From assembly GCF_008389435.1 (NCBI RefSeq), contig NZ_VUYS01000002.1, forward strand, positions 62,001-126,000: a stretch of 64,000 nt of DNA, written 5' to 3'. Positions 52,077 to 61,415 of this stretch are shown here, in pieces. The stretch's first letter is position 1; every line of letters begins with the position of its first letter. Origin of the DNA: Candidatus Nitrosocosmicus agrestis (GTDB taxonomy: Archaea; Thermoproteota; Nitrososphaeria; Nitrososphaerales; Nitrososphaeraceae). The notes under the pieces are model-generated. The model was not told the DNA's origin and made no database searches. It saw only the letters and a list, made by a program, of their open reading frames with translations. The position numbers and the translations under genes are program-made.

Positions 52077-53723
52077 TTGAAATATATGGTTTCAAATAAA
52101 ACAAAACCCAAGAATAATAATAACAAATATGAAATGAAAAAAAAATCACCTGTTCCTAATAGCATTGCTTCCATACAACATCAAGAAAAAGTTCCTTTTT
52201 CGTCTTGGAAAGTCCTCATCATATTAAGTTTTATTGCTACAATGGTTATGTACGCAGAAACGATGTTGATACCTGCAATTCCTACACTCGTTAAAGATTT
52301 TCATATAAATTATGGTTTATCGTCTTGGCTTTTGACAGCTTATCTTGTGTCAGCAGCGGTCATGACTCCTATAGCTGGAAAACTTTCTGATATTTATGGA
52401 CGAAAGAAAGTGTTACTCGTTATCATGGCAATATATACTACAGGAGTAGTTGTCGGAGCAATTTCAAATGATATCTATTTGATGATATTTGGAAGAGCGA
52501 TACAAGGTATTGGAATGTCAATGTTTCCAATAGCATTTGGTATGGTAAGGGATCAGTTTCCGCTTAATAAATTGTCCATAGCCCAAGGATTAATTACATC
52601 CATGTTTGCAATAGGTGCGGTAATAGGTCTATCTGTTGGAGGTATTATTATCCAATACTTTGGATGGCGTATGACATTCATAACGATAATTCCAATTTCG
52701 ATAATACTTTTGTTAGTAATAAAGAAGTATATTTGTGAAAGTAATTATTACGGCTATGAAAATCAGAATTTGAAATCAGAAATCAAAACAGGTAATAAAA
52801 AAAATAAAATAAAAACTAAGCATCAAAATTTAGAAAAGGTAGAAAAGGCTAGTAAAGGTCAAATTGACATTAAGGGTTCGGCATTACTTGCGATACTTAT
52901 TACTTCACTTCTTCTTGGAATTACTTTATTACAACCTGACTCTTCTAAGGGTAATGTTTCTCCAAACGGCGATACTGTCTTAACTGTTTTACCTATTTTT
53001 GTAGTGTCCTTAGTATCCCTCATACTGTTTATACTAGTTGAAAGGCGTAGTATGCATCCACTTATGAACTTTAAAATATTTTTAGAATCCAAGATTTTGT
53101 TTTCTAGCATCATAATAATGATCGTAGGATTGTCAATGTTTATGGTGTTTCAGACTATTCCAATCCTTGTACAAACTCCAAAACCAATTGGGTTTAGTGG
53201 AAATCCATCTGACACTGGACAAATTCAATTACCATTTGCGATTGTACTATTGTTATTTGGACCAACATCTGGACTAATCATATCTAAATTGGGTTCCATG
53301 AAACCAACAATCTTAGGCTCTGTTTTGACAACCACAGGCTTTATGATAATATTGTTATTACATTCCTCGGAGATATTGATTTCCGTTGGATTAACGATCG
53401 TGTCCGCAGGCTTATCCTTAGCTGCAGTCGGCGCTATGAACATTATCCTTGTTGCAACACCTAGAGAGTTTTCAGGAGTAACCATAGGGATGAGCAGTAT
53501 GTTGAGGATAGTAGGTAGCTCTATCGGTCCTGCCCTGGCTGCAATGTATATGCAAACAAATCAGTCAACGATCGCCACCACAAATGGGATTACTGAAATG
53601 CTGCCATCATCTCTTTCTTTTGACCTTATTTTTCTTACAGCAGTGATATTGTCAAGCATTTCAATTTTCATATCACTATTCCTCATGAAAAAAGCAAAAT
53701 CGCCATCTAAAATTATTGTTTGA
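52077..53723 (+). CDS. DHA2-type MFS drug exporter, 14 TM
   Basis: 548 residues from TTG 52077; ATG at 52086 is an equally good start. A basic N-terminal tail of about 45 residues leads to 14 predicted helices in two halves separated by a long basic loop (residues about 220-260, KKNKIKTKHQNLEKVEKASK). Motif A is GKLSDIYGRKKVL; motif C-like segments contain FAIGAVIGLSVGGIIIQ. The EmrB/QacA family exports drugs or toxic organics by proton antiport. Regulated probably by the MarR gene directly upstream. Confidence 0.9.
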   Translation: MKYMVSNKTKPKNNNNKYEMKKKSPVPNSIASIQHQEKVPFSSWKVLIILSFIATMVMYAETMLIPAIPTLVKDFHINYGLSSWLLTAYLVSAAVMTPIAGKLSDIYGRKKVLLVIMAIYTTGVVVGAISNDIYLMIFGRAIQGIGMSMFPIAFGMVRDQFPLNKLSIAQGLITSMFAIGAVIGLSVGGIIIQYFGWRMTFITIIPISIILLLVIKKYICESNYYGYENQNLKSEIKTGNKKNKIKTKHQNLEKVEKASKGQIDIKGSALLAILITSLLLGITLLQPDSSKGNVSPNGDTVLTVLPIFVVSLVSLILFILVERRSMHPLMNFKIFLESKILFSSIIIMIVGLSMFMVFQTIPILVQTPKPIGFSGNPSDTGQIQLPFAIVLLLFGPTSGLIISKLGSMKPTILGSVLTTTGFMIILLLHSSEILISVGLTIVSAGLSLAAVGAMNIILVATPREFSGVTIGMSSMLRIVGSSIGPALAAMYMQTNQSTIATTNGITEMLPSSLSFDLIFLTAVILSSISIFISLFLMKKAKSPSKIIV

Positions 53724-54620
53724 GCAACATTCCACAAATGATGTAATGGGCCAAATAAATACGGAATGCCTTAGTTCTAATCGTGGAGAATCATACGAAA
53801 TGTTAGATTTGTCTATAATCCCAAAAATATTTTATTTGCCATCAAACAACTGAAAAAATAAATTATATTGTCATAACATTTGATTCTGAACATGATCTAG
53901 AGACGTGCCCTATTAGGGATTGATTGATGTGTAACCTTTATAATGTTTTTATAAGGTGAAAATACGCTATGAGTCATTGTATGAATCTTACAATACATTA
54001 AGAATATATTTCACAACAAAAATTACAATTTTTTAATGGGATCTCTTACTAAAATTTCTCTGTTAATATGAACCTTATGTTCATTGTAATTTCTTCTATC
54101 ACTTGTCGATACAAATTTTTCTCAGTTTTTAATTCTCACATAATTATTGACCATTGATGATATAATTAGTTTATTCTGTTTTTTGATTTTATATATAGAG
54201 TAAAAATCGGCAATGGAATTTCAGTAAATTATCAAAAGCAAAATCATCCAATGTTCTTTAGTAGATATACTAGTGCGATACCAATACCTCAAATTTATTG
54301 TAGTGTTGCATGTATCATTGATCAAGACCTTAGGTATTTATTGCCTAAAATGGACAACGGAGCAGAAATATAGTTATTCTATTGATTTCTCTTACTAACG
54401 ACATTTCAATTTCAGTTGAACTTAATTAAAACTTGTCCAATTAAAGTGTGATGAAACATTTCACTATGCTATCGAATCGCAAAATATTGATGGCTTATTG
54501 TCATTATGAAATTATCATTAAAGAACCAGTGTCTCATATCAAAAAGAAAATGGCTGTAATCAGTTGTTTTTATTTAAAGTTCAATGATATATCATTGCAT
54601 CTGAAACATACGTTCCACGT
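53724..54620. other. 0.9-kb spacer, no gene seen
   Basis: AT-rich. The 68-codon plus-strand ORF at 54448-54654 runs into the 3' end of the sensor gene and I reject it. No RNA signature is seen. Confidence 0.4.
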
Positions 54621-55634
54621 TCATGATATTGAGTTCATTTCAATTTCAGATTGATTCCATAGGTTCTCAAATATTATGGAATTGGTGTCGGCAATTGACT
54701 GGCTATTAGAATAAATTGCAATGCTAGTTGAATCTTCAAATGTATCATTTTCGATGTAAGATTTCATCTCGATGACCAATGATAATGTTGAATCTATTAG
54801 CAAGGCAGTCACCTTTGATTTGAATGAGTTCTTTGATATGTATCTAAAATGCAATGAAATTAATTTTTCAGATATCTCTTCCTTAAAATTTGATAATTCT
54901 TTTTGTATTTTTTTTATTTCGTTCCCATCTTTTATACATATTAAAATGTTTATATCTATATTATGCCCTGATTGCAAATTTTTCAAAAGTTCTATTAAAC
55001 CTATTCTCATCAGCCTATGAAGCGTAGCAAAATTATAGAAAATTATTTGAATATTTTCTGACGCAGAATTAATAATATTGAAAATAGTTTCTAGTATATC
55101 ATCTGGATCCCTAATAGTGTCTATGAATTCTCTTTTAAGTCCTTTCTCTATTTCTTTAAACCGATGCTTTGCAGGTATAGCTTTATCCCATAGTAGGTTG
55201 AATATGTGCTGCTGCTGCTGGACTATTGTCTTAACATTGCTTATGATTAATTCTGATGGGAATATCTTGTCTTCTCTCAATACAATTGTTGATGCTAGGT
55301 AGTAAGTATTATCGTGAATTCCAAAAGCACCCTTAATTCCGTCAATATGACGAACCTGGACAATTTTCACAAATTTTTTAGACCACTTTAGGTTTTCTCT
55401 CGTGATATCAGTTATGCACCTTAATTTAATGCCCTTATTTTTTAATACATTCATTCCCTCCCATATCGGTTTTGTATTGATTATTACCTCTACCCCCTTC
55501 TCGTCGCAAATGATATCCATATGACTAGCTGTTTGTGAATATACTCGTAAAGTAGTACTAATCATTCTTTCAGGTTGATACAATACCTTTGTTTTCTCGT
55601 TAGACGAGTGTTGAGACATAATAGACAATAGCAA
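54621..55634 (-). CDS. orphan two-module sensor protein (TrmB/PLD-like), no kinase
   Basis: 337 residues from ATG or TTG at 55634. Two tandem modules of about 150 residues: the first with IWEGMNVLKNKGIKLRCIT, VRHIDGIKGAFGI and IISNVKTIVQQQQHIFNLLW then KAIPAKHRFKEIE; the second with LIELLKNLQSGHNIDINILI and SNSQSIADTNSIIFENLW. This is the sensor part I know from thaumarchaeal histidine kinases, related to the ligand-binding domain of TrmB. The HisKA and ATPase domains that normally follow are absent. It may be a free sensor or decoy. Confidence 0.72.
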   Translation of the reverse strand: MLLSIMSQHSSNEKTKVLYQPERMISTTLRVYSQTASHMDIICDEKGVEVIINTKPIWEGMNVLKNKGIKLRCITDITRENLKWSKKFVKIVQVRHIDGIKGAFGIHDNTYYLASTIVLREDKIFPSELIISNVKTIVQQQQHIFNLLWDKAIPAKHRFKEIEKGLKREFIDTIRDPDDILETIFNIINSASENIQIIFYNFATLHRLMRIGLIELLKNLQSGHNIDINILICIKDGNEIKKIQKELSNFKEEISEKLISLHFRYISKNSFKSKVTALLIDSTLSLVIEMKSYIENDTFEDSTSIAIYSNSQSIADTNSIIFENLWNQSEIEMNSIS

Positions 55635-56167
55635 GAATCAATTTCCTAAGCAATTAAACATTACTATAGATACTGAATGATCGATAAAGAATAGCAACAA
55701 AATCTAAATAATTAAAGAAAATAAGATAATTAAGATAATCGGCATTTTTAGATAGGTTATAATGCTAATGGCATACGACACAGAAATTTAAGGGCGACCT
55801 TGCGCCTTGATAACTCAAACGCAACTATAAGACGTCATGGAATGAATAGATTTATTTTTGTTATTGGTTTAACTTGTTGTATTGGTGTTGGTAAATAGAT
55901 CTTATATGTAGGGCCGATATTTATTCAGTTTTCTTAAAGTTGTTTTCAGCGTATGAGCATAGTTTATATTATAATTTACAATTATGCTTCCGTTATATAA
56001 AACATAATTCCCATTTCAGAAATATGATAACGGCATTATCGAAAATGATAGTATGCAAAACAATAGCAAGCTAATATACAATAAATAAAGTTTTAATTTG
56101 TATTTGATATGATAAATTACTCATTCATAGAATCATCATCTTCGTATAATGTGATATCTTATGATAG
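55635..56167. other. spacer between divergent genes
   Basis: AT-rich, with a TATA-like TATAATG near 56145-56151, before the MFS gene. No gene seen. Confidence 0.4.
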
Positions 56168-57493
56168 GTGTATTTGTTGACTATAGACAGAGACACTAAT
56201 ATTGATTCTAAAATAAAACTTGGTCTAAGACCCAACATTAATCAGTTCCTGATTCTTGTTCTAGTTAATGCTTTTGTAGGGTCAATGATTGGATTGGAAC
56301 AAACAGTGGTTCCACTTATTGGTGTAGAAGACTTCGGAATTCAATCCAATACATTAGTTGTTTCTTTTATCGCAAGTTTTGGATTAATTAAAGCTATCTT
56401 GAATCTTTTTGCTGGAAAATTGTCTGATAAATGGAGCAGAAAAAACGTTCTAATTTTGGGATGGATATTTGGAATTCCAGTTCCTATCATTTTATTAATA
56501 GCGCCCGATTGGAACTGGGTTATAGTTGCTAATGTATTTCTGGGAATTAATCAAGGACTAGCATGGTCAATGACTGTCAACATGAAAATTGACCTTGTGG
56601 GAAAAGAAAAAAGAGGATTTGCATTAGGATTTAATGAATTTTCAGGGTATTTTTCTGTAGCCATTGTAGGTATTATAACAGGCTATCTTGCATCCCTATA
56701 TGGATTAAAGCCATATCCATTTTATCTTGGAATTGCTTTTGCAGTTCTAGGTCTGTTAATTTCGTGGTTAATTGTCAAGGACACAAAAAAGTTTACGATT
56801 TTAGAGATAAAGAATCATGAACGAGATAACCCTGAACAAAGAGAAGGGGAAACTGGATCCAACGAGAATTCCAGCGACGGAAGTCTAAGCTTTGTTACAG
56901 TTTTTTTTGAAACCTCTTGGAAGAATCGGTCTTTACTTGCAATTAGTCAAGCAGGATTAGTCAACAATTTGATATTTGGTGTATCATGGGGATTATTCAC
57001 CATTTATTTTTCTTCTTACGCTTTGAATGCATCTGACATAGGTTTATTGAAAGCTTTGCATCCTGGCATATGGGGTGTTTTGCAATTAGCCACAGGATTA
57101 CTTAGTGATAGAATAGGTAGAAAGATTCTCATATTTCCAGGAATGTTTACACAAGCAATTGGGATTTGGGTGATTCTTTATTCACATGATTACATAGGTT
57201 GGATTGTGGGAATGTCTCTTTTAGGTATCGGAACTGCGATGGTATATCCAACCTTACTTGCTGCAATAAGTGATATTTCGCATCCGAACTGGCGAGCATC
57301 TTCGTTAGGTGTTTATAGATTTTGGAGAGATATCGGATTTGTTTTTGGTGCAGTTGGAATTGGATTTATAGCTGATATGGTTAACATGTTTACAGCAATA
57401 CAAGTAGTAGCTTGGCTTGGCTTGGCATCCGGTATTGTTGTAGTGCTCCTAATGAAGGAAACCAAAACCAACCCCAAAAAGAGTAAAAATTAA
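56168..57493 (+). CDS. MFS transporter, 12 TM (paralogue of the gene at 3142)
   Basis: 441 residues from GTG 56168; TTG codons at 56174 and 56177 are also possible and one lies about 27 bases after a TATA box. Motif A is GKLSDKWSRKNV, with DRIGRK in the second half; the charged central loop (residues about 210-235) is Glu/Asn/Ser-rich. Highly similar to 3142-4449 apart from the ends and the loop. Substrate unknown. No regulator gene adjoins it. Confidence 0.86.
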   Translation: MYLLTIDRDTNIDSKIKLGLRPNINQFLILVLVNAFVGSMIGLEQTVVPLIGVEDFGIQSNTLVVSFIASFGLIKAILNLFAGKLSDKWSRKNVLILGWIFGIPVPIILLIAPDWNWVIVANVFLGINQGLAWSMTVNMKIDLVGKEKRGFALGFNEFSGYFSVAIVGIITGYLASLYGLKPYPFYLGIAFAVLGLLISWLIVKDTKKFTILEIKNHERDNPEQREGETGSNENSSDGSLSFVTVFFETSWKNRSLLAISQAGLVNNLIFGVSWGLFTIYFSSYALNASDIGLLKALHPGIWGVLQLATGLLSDRIGRKILIFPGMFTQAIGIWVILYSHDYIGWIVGMSLLGIGTAMVYPTLLAAISDISHPNWRASSLGVYRFWRDIGFVFGAVGIGFIADMVNMFTAIQVVAWLGLASGIVVVLLMKETKTNPKKSKN

Positions 57494-57833
57494 AGAGCAT
57501 TACATGCTTTAGAACTGATCAACTAGAACCTTAACTTTCGAATACATCTTATAGTTTGAATTAAGCATCATGTTATGGAAGATTGTGAAACTAATACACT
57601 GATTAATTTTTTATGCATTGTAGTTCACCACATTATTAAGCACAATTATGTTGATATATCTAGCAAAAATTGTACTTTTCAAAATATCTTGGGTACAAAA
57701 TGAGCATACAGATTTAGAAACAGTCTGCTTTTCACACAAGCATTGGTTTTATTCAGGCTCATATTGAAATATTCGGTTTTGTTTCTTAGAATTCCTTTTG
57801 AGCTTATGGTATTTATGTCATGTCTGTTTTTTT
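57494..57833. other. spacer with faint AbrB-cassette copy 5
   Basis: Between convergent genes. At 57670 TTGTACTTTTCAAAATATCT resembles the leader of the AbrB cassette; no mini-ORF follows. Nothing else is seen. Confidence 0.4.
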
Positions 57834-60065
57834 TTAAATTTTAAATTTCCTCAGTAGTAATGAATTACCAAAAACAAGTGAATCGCTTACCACCCATCCT
57901 AATGCTGCTAACGCCGGTGTCAGTATTAGGGAATTTGTAGACCCGAATAATATCCCAGCCGCAATAGGAATGGTAATAGAGTTATAAGCAAAAGAAATCG
58001 TCAGGTTTTGTTTTATTTTTTTCAGCGAAAATGCAGATAGTTGTAGAATGAATGAGATGTCAGATAAATTATTTTTTATCAAAATAATATGTCCTGCTTC
58101 CTTTGCGACATCAGTTCCTGATCCGATTGCTATTCCAACATCGGCTTGAATTAAAGCTGGTGCATCGTTAATACCATCTCCAATCATTGCTACAACGCGG
58201 TTTTCCTTCTCCTGTAGATACTTAATTTTTTCTACCTTTTGTTGTGGCAACATTTCTGAAAATATGTCAACTATTCCTATTTGTTGGGCAATTGCAAGAG
58301 TAGTCCTTTCGTTATCTCCACTCAGAAGAATTACTTTCTTTCCCATAGATCTAATTTTTTTAACTATGGATAAGGCATCCTCTCTTATCATATCTGCTAC
58401 TGCTATGATACCAATAAAATTTCCTTCCACAAAAATTGTTACTACGGTTTTGCCTTCTGATTCTAAATCCGTAATTCTTTGTTCAAATTCTATTGGAATT
58501 TTTGACTTAAACCTCGATATGGAATTTTCATTGATTTTAGGAGTATTTTGTGTATTTGAGCGTGGACTGGTAATCAATATCTGTTTTTGGTTATATTTAG
58601 CTATAATTCCATGACCAGTCATTGTATTGAATTCATTAACTTCAAAGAGGGATATCTTTCTCTCGTTAGCCTTTTTCACTATTGCTCTTGCTATTGGATG
58701 TTCCGATTTAATTTCCGTAGAAGCAGCCATCTGCAACAAATGGTGTTCATCAAATCCAGAAGATGGAATAACATTTGTTACTTCAGGTTTACCCTTAGTT
58801 AATGTGCCTGTTTTATCAAATACCACTGTATCAACAGACGCCAATCTCTCAAGATATATTCCACCTTTAACTATGATACCTTGTTTGGCAGCTTTACCAA
58901 TGGCTAAGGATATCACCATTGGGGTCGCAATGCCTAAGGCGCATGGACATGATACTACCAGTATGGTGGCAAATACTGTTACACTGAATTGAATTGGCGC
59001 TTGCACTACTAATAACCAATAAAGAGAAGAGATAATGGCTATTGAGAACACAATAGGGATAAAATACTTGGCACATCTGTCTGCAATCTTTTGAATAGAA
59101 GGTTTGTTTGTTTTTGCCTTTGAGACTAATTCTATTATACTTGCTAATACTGTTTGACTTCCGACACTCGTTGCTTTAACATGAACATATCCATTTTTGT
59201 TTATGGTACCTCCAATGACCTTGTCTTTTACTCTTTTTTCAACTGGAATTGATTCACCTGTAATCATTGATTCATCTATTGAGGTTTCACCTAAAGTAAC
59301 AATGCCGTCAGTTGCAATGTTTTCGCCAGGTTTAACGATAAAAATATCATTTACCTTTAAATTTTCAATAGTAATAGTTTCCTGTTTTCCATTATCTCTT
59401 ATTACAATAGTCTTTTGTGGTTTTAGGGCAACCAGACTCTTAATAGATTCAGAAGTTGTTCTTAATACCTTACTTTCAACAAATTCACCTATTGTAAATA
59501 TTGTCATGACAGAGGCAGATGCTTCAAAAAATCTAATATCTTGATTTGTCAAAAGTGCAATAACACTATAGCCATATGCAACTGACGTGCTTAATACCAC
59601 CAAGGCGTCTACGGTAAAGTTTTTTCTCTTTCTGATAGAATCGTAAAAGCGTTTGTAAAATGGTCTACCTAGTAGAATCTGTACAGGAGTAGCTAAAAGT
59701 AGTAAAATAAAACCGAGAATAAAACTATCTCCGACTAAATTATAGAACTCTAGTAATTCTAGAATTACTAAAGGAATGGTTAATGTTAACCCTACTAATA
59801 TGAGGATCTTTGCTTCTTTGTTTTCTTTTCTTTCAATTTTCTCAATAATTTTTAGGTCTTCTAAATCTGACTTTCCGTTTGTTGATCCTATTGATGATAA
59901 TCTTTGGGAAAGTTCGGAATTGCTAGAACAACAGCTGCAACTATCCTCTGCTGCTTCTACTTCTACTTCTTTTTGCAGTTTTATATTGCAATTGATATTT
60001 TCCATCTCTTTATCTCTTAGATTTTCTATTGGATTTTCAACTGAGAGATTAAATTTCCTTTTCAT
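57834..60065 (-). CDS. P1B-type heavy-metal ATPase
   Basis: 743 residues from ATG 60065. No HMA domain; instead a Cys cluster (DSCSCCSSN) near residues 42-50 could deliver metal. Core motifs: TGES (actuator), CPC in VVSCPCALGIATPM (helix 6), DKTGTLTKG (phosphorylation), SEHPIARAIV and MIGDGINDAPAL. Helix 7 has FAYNSITIPIAAG. Helix 8 (GWVVSDSLVFGNSL) differs from the Met-Ser-Ser of Cu+ pumps, so cadmium, lead or zinc is as likely as copper. It follows the CmtR-like repressor by 10 bases, one operon. Confidence 0.92.
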   Translation of the reverse strand: MKRKFNLSVENPIENLRDKEMENINCNIKLQKEVEVEAAEDSCSCCSSNSELSQRLSSIGSTNGKSDLEDLKIIEKIERKENKEAKILILVGLTLTIPLVILELLEFYNLVGDSFILGFILLLLATPVQILLGRPFYKRFYDSIRKRKNFTVDALVVLSTSVAYGYSVIALLTNQDIRFFEASASVMTIFTIGEFVESKVLRTTSESIKSLVALKPQKTIVIRDNGKQETITIENLKVNDIFIVKPGENIATDGIVTLGETSIDESMITGESIPVEKRVKDKVIGGTINKNGYVHVKATSVGSQTVLASIIELVSKAKTNKPSIQKIADRCAKYFIPIVFSIAIISSLYWLLVVQAPIQFSVTVFATILVVSCPCALGIATPMVISLAIGKAAKQGIIVKGGIYLERLASVDTVVFDKTGTLTKGKPEVTNVIPSSGFDEHHLLQMAASTEIKSEHPIARAIVKKANERKISLFEVNEFNTMTGHGIIAKYNQKQILITSPRSNTQNTPKINENSISRFKSKIPIEFEQRITDLESEGKTVVTIFVEGNFIGIIAVADMIREDALSIVKKIRSMGKKVILLSGDNERTTLAIAQQIGIVDIFSEMLPQQKVEKIKYLQEKENRVVAMIGDGINDAPALIQADVGIAIGSGTDVAKEAGHIILIKNNLSDISFILQLSAFSLKKIKQNLTISFAYNSITIPIAAGILFGSTNSLILTPALAALGWVVSDSLVFGNSLLLRKFKI

Positions 60066-60075
60066 TTTCTTGTCT

Positions 60076-60441
60076 TTATTTTCTAATGTTTATCATAGTG
60101 GATTCATCATTGTAATTCACACACTTGTATAACCCACTAATTATCTCTGCAAGAACGATATCGCTTTCTTCTAGGAATTTTGCTACCCTTTCATTATTGA
60201 GATTATAAAAGACTTTTTTTCCTTCTCGTCTATTGCGAACAAGTCCGCAGTCTAGTAAACAGGCTAAGTGGTTTGATATGTTTGATTGATTTTGATTTGT
60301 TTCTCTTACTATTTCTGATGTAGTCCTTTCTCCATTCCTTAGACACTCTAAAATGGAAAGCCTAGTTGTATCTGCTAATCCTCTAAATAACTTGGCTTTT
60401 AATGATAACTTTCGAATATTAATTGATATATTATCACTCAA
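60076..60441 (-). CDS. ArsR/SmtB family regulator, CmtR-like
   Basis: 121 residues from ATG 60441. Winged-helix with LSLKAKLFRGLADTTRLSIL, TTSEIVRETNQNQSNISNHL and YNLNNERVAKFLEESDIV. CLLDCGLV after the recognition helix has the two Cys seen in mycobacterial CmtR (Cd/Pb sensor), and a third Cys lies near the C-terminus (YKCVNY). The repressor is therefore likely to sense Cd2+ or Pb2+ and release the operon. It directly precedes the P1B ATPase; the divergent gene at 60573 may share the operator region. Confidence 0.88.
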   Translation of the reverse strand: MSDNISINIRKLSLKAKLFRGLADTTRLSILECLRNGERTTSEIVRETNQNQSNISNHLACLLDCGLVRNRREGKKVFYNLNNERVAKFLEESDIVLAEIISGLYKCVNYNDESTMINIRK

Positions 60442-60572
60442 TGATATGTTAATATGTAATTGCTAGATACTAAAATCTTTGGATGGTTGTAGTCATATTT
60501 CATCTAAGTATAGTAAAATGGACATGGATTTATTCACCTTTGTATAAAGTTAAGAAAGCTTGATGATATGAG

Positions 60573-61088
60573 ATGAGCAAAAAAAGACAGGTTATAATAA
60601 TAAGTATAGTAGTCGTTGTAGTTACTTCAATTATTATCTACATTGAATTTATGATGAAACCTCAAAACCTGGGTATGAATTCTGAGAAAGTATCTCCATT
60701 TGCGGTCTACTTTCATTCGAATTTGAGCATCTCAATTGAAGGAAAACCAATTAAAATACCAAGTCAAATTGGCATCGACTATAAGTTATGGAATGACCAT
60801 AGTCTTGACAAATTTGGATTTCCAGGAATGCCAATGGATGAAGAAGGAAAAACAACTATGCCAGGAATGGCTCCGCTATACACTACAAATGATAAAGGCA
60901 GAATAACAGTTGGTTCAATTACAGAAAGAGACTACACTCTTGGAGATTTCTTAAGAATATGGGGTGAACTTGATACAGATGACAAAGTAGTAAATGCAAC
61001 AGTTAATGGTAAAGCGGTAACCAATTATACCAATGTCAAATTGGAAGAAGGTCAGCAGATCAAGCTTTACATTCAGAATAAAAAATAG
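60573..61088 (+). CDS. membrane-anchored extracytoplasmic protein, Met-rich
   Basis: 171 residues from ATG 60573. One N-terminal helix (VIIISIVVVVVTSIIIYIEF) anchors a beta-rich domain with FPGMPMDEEG, TMPGMAPLYTTNDKGRITVG and YTLGDFLRIWGELD. The pattern resembles a thaumarchaeal family where the same place has His-rich LHTHD; here Met and Gly replace it. Extracellular metal binding is plausible given the divergent metal-efflux operon 130 bases away; it may share control with it. Confidence 0.62.
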   Translation: MSKKRQVIIISIVVVVVTSIIIYIEFMMKPQNLGMNSEKVSPFAVYFHSNLSISIEGKPIKIPSQIGIDYKLWNDHSLDKFGFPGMPMDEEGKTTMPGMAPLYTTNDKGRITVGSITERDYTLGDFLRIWGELDTDDKVVNATVNGKAVTNYTNVKLEEGQQIKLYIQNKK

Positions 61089-61415
61089 GTTTTAAGATTT
61101 AATGTATAATCATAATTTCTTTAACAATCAAATTTTTGAATTAAATAATTTGCACTTTCCAAAATTTCTTAGGTAACATTTAAGGTATACTTTAATTCTA
61201 AAATATATTCCTGTTATCATATGACCATTAGCTTATTCAAAAAAGAGGTCAATTTAAGAAGTATTAGAATAGCGAGATATTAAGAAGCACAAAAATCATA
61301 TTCATCTGTCCCCATCTAAAAGAATTAGAGCATGTGACATTTGATCTATCATAAATATTATCATCATCCTAACAAATGAAATAAGGATAGAGATACGCAT
61401 TTTTGTCATATAGTG
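61089..61415. other. spacer with AbrB-cassette copy 4
   Basis: Contains decayed cassette copy 4 (61149-61395). The spacer lies between convergent genes. Confidence 0.45.
61149..61395 (+). repeat. AbrB-cassette, copy 4 (decayed)
   Basis: Leader TTGCACTTTCCAAAATTTCT then AATATATTCCTG, no ORF; further on CATGTGACA at 61331-61339 with the flanking AGAGCATGTGACA as after copy 2, but without a right arm. Confidence 0.5.

Noticed and set aside
54448-54654. 68-codon plus-strand ORF
   Set aside because: It overlaps the 3' end of the sensor gene on the other strand and has no family or codon support.
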